64,000 nucleotides of DNA from NCBI RefSeq assembly GCF_947494055.1, contig NZ_CANLTR010000005.1, positions 1 to 64,000 of the forward strand, read 5' to 3'. The notes below the pieces were generated by a model. It had not been told where the DNA came from. It did not search any database and saw only the letters and a program-made list of their open reading frames with translations. How positions within the stretch are numbered: the stretch's first letter is position 1; each line of letters starts with the position of its first letter. Source of the DNA: an uncultured Jannaschia sp. GTDB lineage: Bacteria > Pseudomonadota > Alphaproteobacteria > Rhodobacterales > Rhodobacteraceae. This document shows, one piece after another, positions 35,892 to 42,183 of the stretch. A program made the translations under genes and the position numbers.

Positions 35892-36103
35892 CGCTGCGCC
35901 CCCCATTCGGGGCAAACGATCTCGGCCGTCGGAAGGTAGGCGCCGCTTCCGCAGGCGTAGTCGCGCGCGAAGTCCACGGCTTCCTGATGGCGAAGAAAGG
36001 CTCCGACCGTTTCGCCGCTGTCGCGGTGTTCGTCCCAATGAATGACGGCGTAAGGCTCGCGCCAGTTTAAGAACGCGATCTCGATGATGCCGGGGTGTCT
36101 CAT
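35888..36103 (-). CDS. Small hypothetical protein of the replication operon
   Basis: A 71-aa protein (MRHPGIIEIAFLNWREPYAV, ETVGAFLRHQEAVDFARDYA). It resembles short orphan phage proteins with a beta pair and a helix. GGAGG lies 8 nt upstream of its ATG, and that ATG overlaps as ATGA the stop of the frame that runs in from attR. It is thus the first complete gene of the right-hand operon in the integrated state. Confidence 0.6.
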   Translation of the reverse strand: MRHPGIIEIAFLNWREPYAVIHWDEHRDSGETVGAFLRHQEAVDFARDYACGSGAYLPTAEIVCPEWGAQR

Positions 36104-36281
36104 GCCGCCGCCTCCAGCCCGAAATGCCGGGCGAGAATCGGGAATTGCCTTGCGAGAAAGCCCGATTTGGGGCTATCCTCGGAAGTGATCAGGCTACCAA
36201 TCTGACCAGTTTCAGCGCCGCTTCCGATGCCAGTCGGGGCGGCGTTTTCCGTTCCATCGTCAGGTGGAACTGCGCAGCAGC

Positions 36282-36342
36282 GCTTAGGGGACAGGCCGAT
36301 TTCGTAAGCGTCTTCAACGGCCCTTACCGACGGGTTAGGGGA
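36282..36342. promoter_or_regulatory. Right-arm TTAGGGGA sites
   Basis: TTAGGGGAC at 36284-36292 and GGTTAGGGGA at 36333-36342 repeat the sequence of the left-arm inverted repeat (17597-17627). They lie 35-95 bp inside attR and within the split ORF. Candidate integrase arm-type or directionality-factor binding sites. Confidence 0.5.
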
Positions 36343-36377
36343 GGCTAAGTCGCGGACGGAATAAAGGTTTCCATCCT

Positions 36378-36395
36378 TCCTGCCGGGATCACCAC
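36378..36395 (+). other. attR core (18 bp)
   Basis: TCCTGCCGGGATCACCAC, identical to 17536-17553 at the 3' end of tRNA-Arg. It marks the right limit of the element; host DNA with the phoA control region begins immediately to the right. Confidence 0.93.
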
Positions 36396-36401
36396 CCTCC
36401 G

Positions 36402-36435
36402 ATGTTACACCATAACATACTGTTATAGAATAACA
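36402..36435. promoter_or_regulatory. Two tandem palindromes resembling Zur boxes upstream of phoA
   Basis: ATGTTACACCATAACAT (36402-36418) and TGTTATAGAATAACA (36421-36435) are 15-17-bp palindromes of the form TGTTA-N5-TAACA with centres 18 bp apart. The second differs at two positions from the TGTTATANTATAACA core of gammaproteobacterial Zur sites. They precede the PHO box of phoA. The assignment to Zur is inference. Confidence 0.45.
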
Positions 36436-36445
36436 TCCGGCTGCG

Positions 36446-36474
36446 CTGTCACCATTCCTTCACGCGCATGTCAT
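36446..36474 (+). promoter_or_regulatory. PHO box of phoA
   Basis: Three 7-bp elements start exactly 11 bp apart: CTGTCAC (36446), CCTTCAC (36457) and ATGTCAT (36468). This is the PhoB direct-repeat layout (CTGTCAT-N4-CTGTCAT). It ends 55 nt before the phoA ATG. Confidence 0.7.
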
Positions 36475-36529
36475 GTCCCTGCAACCTCCCGGCCCTAGGG
36501 CGGCGACGCACATCAACGGGGCATGCCAG

Positions 36530-38086
36530 ATGACCAGATTCACGCTACTCTCGACCGCAGCCATCCTCGCCACCGGGTCCGCCTTCGCGCAGGACCTGCC
36601 GCAAGCCGGCGACACGTGGTTCACCTCCGCGCAGGAGGCCGTGCAGGCGCAGCTCGAGACGCAGCCGAACACCAACCGCGCGAAGAACGTCATCCTCTTC
36701 GTGGCCGACGGCAACGGCGTCGGCACGAACTATGCAAGCCGCCTCTTCGCCGGCCAGCAGGAAGGCGGCCTCGGCGACGACTACGTCCAGCCGCACGAGG
36801 CCTTCCCGAACGTGGCACTGGTGAAGACCTATTCGACGAACGGCCAGACTCCCGACAGCGCGCCCACGGCGACGGCGATGAACGCGGGCATCAAGACCAA
36901 GAACGACCTCATCAACATCACCGAGAACGTCGCCGTCAGCGATTGCGTCGCGGGCCTCGAGAACGGCGTACGGACCTTCGCCGAGATCGTGTCGGGGGCC
37001 GGCAAGTCCGTCGGCGTCATCTCCACCGCGCGGATCACCCATGCGACCCCGGCCGCCGTCTACGCCCGCACCGCGAACCGCGACTGGGAGGACGACACGC
37101 TGATCCCCGAGGGCTGCGAACAGCTCGACATCGCCGCGCAGCTGGCCGAGCAGATGACGAGCGGCGTCATCGACGTGGCGATGGGCGGCGGGCGGCAGCA
37201 CTTCCTGCCCGCATCCGCCACCGATGCCGAGGGCGAGGCCGGCGTCCGCGGCGACGACCGCGACCTGACGCAGGAGATCGTCGACGACAGCGGCGCCTAC
37301 GTCCAGACCCAGGAGGAGTTCGACGCGATCGAGCCCGGTGCCACGCCGATCCTCGGCCTGTTCGAGGCCTCGCACATGCAATACGAGGCCGACCGCTCCG
37401 GCGAGCCGAGCCTCGCCGAGATGACCCGCGCCGCCATCGAGGCGATGCAGGACAACGAGGCCGGCTTCTACCTCGAGGTCGAGGCCGGCCGCGTCGACCA
37501 CGCCAACCATGCCGGCAACCTCGCTCGCACGGTGCGCGACGGCGTCGCCTTCAACGAGGCGATCGCGCTGGCCGACGAGCTGACCGACGACGAGGACACG
37601 CTCATCATCGTCACCGCCGACCACGAGCACGCCATCGCGTTCAACGGCTATTGCGGCCGCGGCTCGGACATCCTCGGGCTCTGCATGCAGATCGACGAGG
37701 CGGGCACCGAGGCGCTGGACGAGCCGAACATGGCCTCCGACGAGCTGCCCTACACGGTCGCGGGCTTCCTCAACGGCGCGGGCTCCGTCCTCGTCGAGCA
37801 GATGCCGGAGCCGTCCGACAATTCGCAGCCGACGGCGCCGGAGACCGGCGAGGCCTCGCCCGAGGAAGGCTCGCCGCTCTATTCCGGCGACCGTTCGGCG
37901 ATCGCGGACGCGGACGTGACCGACATCGACTACCTCCAGCAGGCGCTGGTCCCGATGAGCTCCGAGACGCATTCGGGCGAGGACGTCGCGGTCTTCGCCA
38001 AGGGCCCCTTCGCGCATCTCTTCGACGGCGTGATCGAGCAGAACGTGATTTTCCACGTGATGCACCACGCCGCCACGGCCGAATGA
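36530..38086 (+). CDS. phoA: Alkaline phosphatase (PhoA family)
   Basis: A 518-aa periplasmic zinc phosphomonoesterase that releases phosphate from organic esters. A signal peptide (FTLLSTAAILATGSAFA) is followed by the metal site VILFVADGNGVG, the nucleophile serine in TPDSAPTATAM, and metal ligands in ARITHATPAAVYA, GRVDHANHAGN and VTADHEHA, with a final His block in SSETHSGEDV. The ATG at the signal peptide was chosen. The promoter region carries a PHO box and two Zur-like palindromes, and a strong terminator follows. Confidence 0.95.
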   Translation: MTRFTLLSTAAILATGSAFAQDLPQAGDTWFTSAQEAVQAQLETQPNTNRAKNVILFVADGNGVGTNYASRLFAGQQEGGLGDDYVQPHEAFPNVALVKTYSTNGQTPDSAPTATAMNAGIKTKNDLINITENVAVSDCVAGLENGVRTFAEIVSGAGKSVGVISTARITHATPAAVYARTANRDWEDDTLIPEGCEQLDIAAQLAEQMTSGVIDVAMGGGRQHFLPASATDAEGEAGVRGDDRDLTQEIVDDSGAYVQTQEEFDAIEPGATPILGLFEASHMQYEADRSGEPSLAEMTRAAIEAMQDNEAGFYLEVEAGRVDHANHAGNLARTVRDGVAFNEAIALADELTDDEDTLIIVTADHEHAIAFNGYCGRGSDILGLCMQIDEAGTEALDEPNMASDELPYTVAGFLNGAGSVLVEQMPEPSDNSQPTAPETGEASPEEGSPLYSGDRSAIADADVTDIDYLQQALVPMSSETHSGEDVAVFAKGPFAHLFDGVIEQNVIFHVMHHAATAE

Positions 38087-38102
38087 GATCGTCGTGAACC
38101 GG

Positions 38103-38126
38103 CCGCGGGCCCCTCAAGGCCCGCGG
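38103..38126 (+). terminator. Rho-independent terminator of phoA
   Basis: A 9-bp perfect GC stem (CCGCGGGCC/GGCCCGCGG) with a 6-nt loop is followed by TCTTTCGT, 17 nt after the phoA stop. Confidence 0.75.
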
Positions 38127-38169
38127 TCTTTCGTGACATGAAGCTGCAAGCAAACCGGGAGATGCACCG

Positions 38170-38595
38170 ATGATGAACCGACGCCGGACCCTCGCGCTCG
38201 CCACCGGCCTTCTCGCCGCGCCGTCCCTGCTGCGGGCCGGAACCGCGCCGGTCAAGATCCGCGACCTCTACGACAAGGACCGGACGATGTCGGACCTCGC
38301 GCTGTCGCTGGTGGATGCGCGGACGACCTTCGAGGGCTTCATGGCCCCGCCGCTCAAGGCCGAGTCCCGCTTCTTCGTGATGACCAAGATGCCGATGTCG
38401 GTCTGCCCGTTCTGCGAGACCTCGGCCCAGTGGCCCGACAACATCCTCGCCGTCTACACCAAGCGCATCGTCGACGTGGTGCCCTTCAACGTCGGCATCG
38501 AGACGCGCGGCGTGCTCGAGATCGGCGAGTACCGCGACCCCGAGACCGGCTTCGTCTCGATGGTGCGTCTGGCCGACGCGACCTATGGGCGGTAG
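38170..38595 (+). CDS. Exported DUF3299-like protein with Tat signal
   Basis: A 141-aa protein with a twin-arginine-type signal (NRRRTLALATGLLAAPSLLR). Its globular domain (FEGFMAPPLKAESRFFVMTK, SVCPFCETSAQWPDNILAVY, VGIETRGVLEIGEYRD) follows the pattern of DUF3299-like proteins, with a conserved CPFC pair. Such proteins are often encoded with MacB/LolDE-like ABC genes, as here: its stop overlaps the ATPase start by 11 nt. In Vibrio a similar trio belongs to the zinc-regulated zrg operon. Its role here is not known. Confidence 0.65.
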   Translation: MMNRRRTLALATGLLAAPSLLRAGTAPVKIRDLYDKDRTMSDLALSLVDARTTFEGFMAPPLKAESRFFVMTKMPMSVCPFCETSAQWPDNILAVYTKRIVDVVPFNVGIETRGVLEIGEYRDPETGFVSMVRLADATYGR

Positions 38596-39268
38596 CGGGC
38601 CGGGCCTGCGGATCGACGACCTGATCGTGCGCGGCGACGGGGGCCGCGAGCTCCTGTCGGTGCCGCGCCTCGACGTGCCGCCCGGCAGATCGCTCGGCGT
38701 GTCCGGCCCGTCCGGGTCCGGCAAGTCCACGCTCCTCTTCGCGGTCGCGGGCCTTCTGCGCGCCGCGTCCGGAACCGTTGCTTGGGGCGACACGGCGATC
38801 ACCGACATGGGCGAGGCACGACGCGCGGCGTTCCGTGCCGAACGAATGGGCATCGTGTTCCAGGATTTCCTCCTCTTCGACGAGCTTGGCGCGGCGGATA
38901 ACGCGGCCATCGCGTCTCTCTACGCGCCCCGCGACGCGCGCGGCGGCATCCGGATGCGGGCCGGTGACCTGCTGACCCGGCTCGGGATCGCGGACCGGGA
39001 CCGCGCCGTGCCCGGCCTCTCCGGCGGGGAGCGGCAACGGGTGGCCGTCGCCCGGGCGATGGCTGGAAACGCGGACATCCTGCTGGCCGACGAGCCCACG
39101 GCCAACCTCGACCGTCCGACGGCGACGCGTCTGGTGGACGACCTGCTGGCGCGATGCCGGGAGCGCGGCGCGACGCTGATCGCCGTCAGCCACGACGAGA
39201 CCCTGCTCGCGCAGCTCGACCGCCGGATCGAGATCCGGGACGGACGGATGCAGCCGGTCGATGCGTGA
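38585..39268 (+). CDS. ABC transporter ATP-binding protein (LolD/MacB type)
   Basis: A 227-aa ATPase with Walker A GPSGSGKST, Q-loop IVFQDFLLF, signature LSGGERQRVAVARA, Walker B ILLADEPTANLD and switch His VSHDE. The order and spacing match lipoprotein-release or MacB-type ATPases that pair with FtsX-like permeases. It overlaps both neighbours, so the trio is one translational unit. Direction and substrate of transport are unknown. Confidence 0.9.
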   Translation: MGGSGPGLRIDDLIVRGDGGRELLSVPRLDVPPGRSLGVSGPSGSGKSTLLFAVAGLLRAASGTVAWGDTAITDMGEARRAAFRAERMGIVFQDFLLFDELGAADNAAIASLYAPRDARGGIRMRAGDLLTRLGIADRDRAVPGLSGGERQRVAVARAMAGNADILLADEPTANLDRPTATRLVDDLLARCRERGATLIAVSHDETLLAQLDRRIEIRDGRMQPVDA

Positions 39269-40574
39269 CGCGTGGGACAGCCTGCCCGTCCTCGTGCAGG
39301 ACGGGCTCGTCGCGCTCGTCTGGGCGCTGCCGCTCCTCGTCGTCGGCGCCTTGCTCCTGCGCGGGCTCGCGCCCTGGCCGCTCGTGCGCGCCCTGCTGGT
39401 GCGGTTCCGCGTGCCGGTCGCGCTCTTCGTGCTTCTGATCGCCGTCTCGGTCGGCACGGGGATCAGCCTCGTCGCGCTGGAACGCGGGCTGCGGGCGGGC
39501 ACGGCCCGGGCGGCGGACCCGTTCGACCTCATCGTCGCCGCACCGGGCAGCGACATCACCGCGCTGATGGCGACGGTGTTCCTGCAACCCTCCGACATGC
39601 CGCTGCTGGACGGCGCGACCTGGGCGGAGGTGACGGGGCACCCGGCGGTCGCCTTCGCCGCGCCGCTGGCCTTCGGCGACAGCGCCGGCGGTGCGCCGGT
39701 CGTGGGCACCACGGCGAACTTCCTCGACCACCTGACCGAAGGCGCCATCGAGGGCCGGGTCTGGACCGCGCACGAGGAGGCCGTCGTCGGCGCCGACACG
39801 CCCTTCGCCCTCGGCGACGCGCTGCACCCCGCGCATGGCGTCGGAGACTTCGCCGACACGGAGGCCCACGGGGATCACGAATACCGCGTCGTCGGCCGCA
39901 TGGCCCGGACGGGCAGCCCGTGGGACCGCGCCGTCCTGGTGCCCATCGAGACGGTGTGGGAGGCGCACGACCTGCCCATTGGCCACGTTCCGGCGCGCGC
40001 GGAGCAGATCGGCCCGCCCTTCGACGCGGCGCTGTTTCCCGGCACACCGGCGATCCTGCTGCGCGGCCATACGCTCGCCGACACCTACGGCCTGCGCTCC
40101 GCGTTCCAGGGCACGGAGGAAACGATGGCCTTCTTCCCCGGCACCGTCCTGTCGCGGCTCTACGACGTGCTGGGCGACATGCGGCAGATCGTGTCCGTCC
40201 TGACGCTGGTGACGCAGGTGCTCGTCGCGGCGGCGGTGCTGACCGGCTTCGCGCTGCTGACCCGTCTCATCCGGCGGCAGATGGCGCTACTCCGCGCGCT
40301 GGGGGCGCCGGCGCGCTTCGTCGTCGCGGTGGTCTGGAGCCTCGCGGTGAGTTTGATGGCCAGCGGCGCGGCGCTGGGCGTCGTCCTCGCGATCGGGCTC
40401 GTCGCGGCGCTGGCCTCGATCGTCGGCGTGCGGGCCGGCCTCGCGGTCGACGTGTCCCTCGGCCTGCCGGACGTCACGCTCGCGCTCGCCTTCGTCAGCC
40501 TCGCCTCGCTGATCGCGCTGCTGCCCGCGCTGTCGATGCGTCGGCAGGACATCGTCGCCGGCCTGCGGGGCTAG
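39261..40574 (+). CDS. ABC transporter permease (FtsX/MacB-like)
   Basis: A 437-aa permease with one N-terminal membrane region (ALFVLLIAVSVGTGISLVAL), a large periplasmic domain of about 250 residues, and three C-terminal helices (TQVLVAAAVLTGFALLTRLI, VAVVWSLAVSLMASGAALGV, TLALAFVSLASLIALLPALS). That is the FtsX-like fold. The periplasmic part has several His residues (DTEAHGDHEY) that might bind a metal. It belongs with the preceding ATPase and DUF3299-like protein. Confidence 0.88.
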   Translation: MRDAWDSLPVLVQDGLVALVWALPLLVVGALLLRGLAPWPLVRALLVRFRVPVALFVLLIAVSVGTGISLVALERGLRAGTARAADPFDLIVAAPGSDITALMATVFLQPSDMPLLDGATWAEVTGHPAVAFAAPLAFGDSAGGAPVVGTTANFLDHLTEGAIEGRVWTAHEEAVVGADTPFALGDALHPAHGVGDFADTEAHGDHEYRVVGRMARTGSPWDRAVLVPIETVWEAHDLPIGHVPARAEQIGPPFDAALFPGTPAILLRGHTLADTYGLRSAFQGTEETMAFFPGTVLSRLYDVLGDMRQIVSVLTLVTQVLVAAAVLTGFALLTRLIRRQMALLRALGAPARFVVAVVWSLAVSLMASGAALGVVLAIGLVAALASIVGVRAGLAVDVSLGLPDVTLALAFVSLASLIALLPALSMRRQDIVAGLRG

Positions 40575-40635
40575 CGATTGAACTGCCCGGCGGCTCGGAC
40601 GTTCTGACCGGAGCGCACGAAGGCACCGACACGTG

Positions 40636-40647
40636 ATGTTATAACAT
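40636..40647. promoter_or_regulatory. ATGTTATAACAT palindrome overlapping the CHAD gene start
   Basis: A perfect 12-bp palindrome identical to the core of published alphaproteobacterial Zur boxes of the GATATGTTATAACATATC type. It covers the first two bases of the CHAD gene start codon, which has no Shine-Dalgarno sequence. A Zur or other Fur-family operator is a reasonable guess. Confidence 0.45.
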
Positions 40648-41551
40648 GCCATACCGTATCAAGACGAGCGACGCCGACCTGCAGGCGGCCCTGCGGCGGA
40701 TCGCGGCCGAGCAGATCGACCGCGCCCTGAGCGAGATCGACGACGCCGATATCCCGCTGACCGAGCGGGTCCATCAGGTCCGAAAGCGGTGCAAGAAGCT
40801 GCGGGGGCTGATCCGTCTCGTCCGTCCGGTCTTTGCCGGATACGAACGGGAGAACGTGGCCCTGCGCGATGCGGCGCGGCGCCTGTCGGGCCTGCGCGAC
40901 ACCCAGACCCTCATCGTCACCTACGACGCGGTCTGCGTGCAGTTCGCGGACGAGATCGACCGCCGGGCCTTCGGACCGATCCGCGGAAGGCTGACGCGGG
41001 ACGCGAAGGCCGCCGCCGCGAACCCGGACCTCGCCGCGCAGGTCGACGCGTTCCGGGACGTGATGCAGGCGGTGCGGGCGCGGGCCTCCGACTGGACGCT
41101 GGAGGGCGAGGGCTTCGACGCGATCGCCGCCGGGTTGCACAAGACCTACGGGCGCGCGAGGACGCGGATGAAGCACGCCCGGTCCGATGGTGGCGACACG
41201 GCGATGCACGAATGGCGCAAGCGGGTGAAGTACCACTGGTACCACGCGCGGCTGCTGACGCCCGTCTATCCCGCGATGATGGCGCCGTGGGTGGCGGAGG
41301 CGGACCGGCTGTCGGACCTTCTGGGCGACCACCACGACCTCGCAGTGTTCGAGGCGCGCCTGGCCCGGACGCCGGACGCGTTCGGCGATGCCACATCGCT
41401 CGCGGCGTTCCGCGCGCTCCTCGGCAAACGGAAGGCGATGCTCGCGGAGCGCGCGCTCGCCACGGGGCGGATGCTCCTCGCCGAGGACCCGGACGCGTTG
41501 GTCGACCGCTGGAGTTGCTATCTGGCCCTGTGGCGCACAGGCCGGACGTAG
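40646..41551 (+). CDS. CHAD domain protein (polyphosphate-binding)
   Basis: A 301-aa helical protein made of one CHAD domain. Conserved basic helices are visible: ERVHQVRKRCKKLRGLIRLV near the N-terminus and MHEWRKRVKYHWYHARLLTP in the centre, followed by LSDLLGDHHDLAVFEARL. CHAD domains bind inorganic polyphosphate through these Lys/Arg/His helices. The convergent neighbour is a CYTH protein, the usual partner. The start has no ribosome site and overlaps a palindrome, so a leaderless transcript is possible. Confidence 0.9.
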   Translation: MPYRIKTSDADLQAALRRIAAEQIDRALSEIDDADIPLTERVHQVRKRCKKLRGLIRLVRPVFAGYERENVALRDAARRLSGLRDTQTLIVTYDAVCVQFADEIDRRAFGPIRGRLTRDAKAAAANPDLAAQVDAFRDVMQAVRARASDWTLEGEGFDAIAAGLHKTYGRARTRMKHARSDGGDTAMHEWRKRVKYHWYHARLLTPVYPAMMAPWVAEADRLSDLLGDHHDLAVFEARLARTPDAFGDATSLAAFRALLGKRKAMLAERALATGRMLLAEDPDALVDRWSCYLALWRTGRT

Positions 41552-41555
41552 CGCC

Positions 41556-42026
41556 TTACGTGTCGCCCACCGGGTCCAGCCCGGCCAGCGTAGCGTTGTA
41601 GTAGCGCGGGTCGCCCGTCACCTCCCGGCCGAGCCAGTCGGGGCGCACGATCTCCGCTGCCTCGTCCTCCAGCTCCATCTCGGCGAGGACAAGCCCGGTC
41701 TGCGCACCCTCGAACACGTCGATTTCCCAGGTGCCGGGGTCGCCGGGGACGAGGTGCCGCCGCTTCTCGACCGGCCGACCCTGCGCGAGGTCGAGAAGCG
41801 CGCGCGCGTCTTCGACCGGGATGGCGTATTCGTATTCCGCCCGGCTGGTGGCCGTCCCGGTGGCCTTGACGGTGATCACCGCCGCCGCGTCGTCGGTGAT
41901 GCGCACGCGGACCGTCGCCGCCCCGGTCCGCGCGAGATAGCCTTGCCGCAGGCGCTTGCTCCCGGTCGCGAGGTTGCGCCAGCTATCGTTCGCGACGAGG
42001 TATTTCCGTTCGATCTCGGTCGCCAT
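41556..42026 (-). CDS. CYTH domain protein (triphosphatase-like)
   Basis: A 156-aa single-domain CYTH protein. The signature EIERKYLV is at residues 4-11, followed by the charged strands RQGYLARTGAATVRVRITDD, EYEYAIPVEDARALL and WEIDVFEGAQTGLVLAEMEL. CYTH tunnels hydrolyse inorganic triphosphate or thiamine triphosphate with metal ions. It converges with the CHAD gene with a 4-nt gap. Its promoter region (42027-42183) is shared with the divergent phytase-like gene. Confidence 0.92.
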   Translation of the reverse strand: MATEIERKYLVANDSWRNLATGSKRLRQGYLARTGAATVRVRITDDAAAVITVKATGTATSRAEYEYAIPVEDARALLDLAQGRPVEKRRHLVPGDPGTWEIDVFEGAQTGLVLAEMELEDEAAEIVRPDWLGREVTGDPRYYNATLAGLDPVGDT

Positions 42027-42098
42027 GGCCCCCTCCGGCGTGGTCCGGGGAACGATCTATCGCATTGCCGCGGCACCGCCAGCCCCATCGGAGGTGCG

Positions 42099-42127
42099 CT
42101 GTCACGCGATTGAAACCGAACCGTCAC
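42099..42127 (+). promoter_or_regulatory. PHO box upstream of the phytase-like gene
   Basis: Elements CTGTCAC (42099), TTGAAAC (42110) and CCGTCAC (42121) start 11 bp apart; the outer two are near-perfect and the middle one is weak. It lies between the divergent CYTH and phytase-like genes and could serve both. Confidence 0.6.
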
Positions 42128-42183
42128 GGAACCGACAAGTTCGGCGCGCAGGAGCCGGTCACGCACAGCTCGAAGGTCCGACC

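Larger units (their letters stand above)
17536..36395. mobile_element. 18.86-kb integrated phage-like element, satellite-like
   Basis: Bounded by the 18-bp att repeat, with the integrase next to attL. From attL it holds an integrase/regulatory block, a divergent switch, a Fic toxin-antitoxin pair, tail genes, terminase, neck, tube, capsid, protease and portal genes. An AlpA-like regulator, repeats, a primase-helicase and three small ORFs follow up to attR. Almost everything except two HTH genes is on the minus strand. No holin, endolysin, tail-tip or receptor-binding gene was found. It is therefore either a capsid-forming satellite needing a helper or a prophage that lost its tail-tip/lysis block. 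Confidence 0.9.
36100..36395 (-). pseudogene. 3' part of a gene split by integration (attP-spanning ORF)
   Basis: An open frame of about 94 codons runs from the attR core to the TGA at 36100-36102. It has no ATG, GTG or TTG inside the element, so it cannot start here. Joining the att cores as in the circle supplies the start from the left end: TAAGGA, 6 nt, then ATG at 17567-17569. It reads MFTKFCGDPGRKDGNLYSVR across attP and ends FPILARHFGLEAAA, 103 aa in all. The stop overlaps the next gene as ATGA. No family recognised. In the integrated state the 5' fragment reads instead antisense through tRNA-Arg. Confidence 0.7.
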
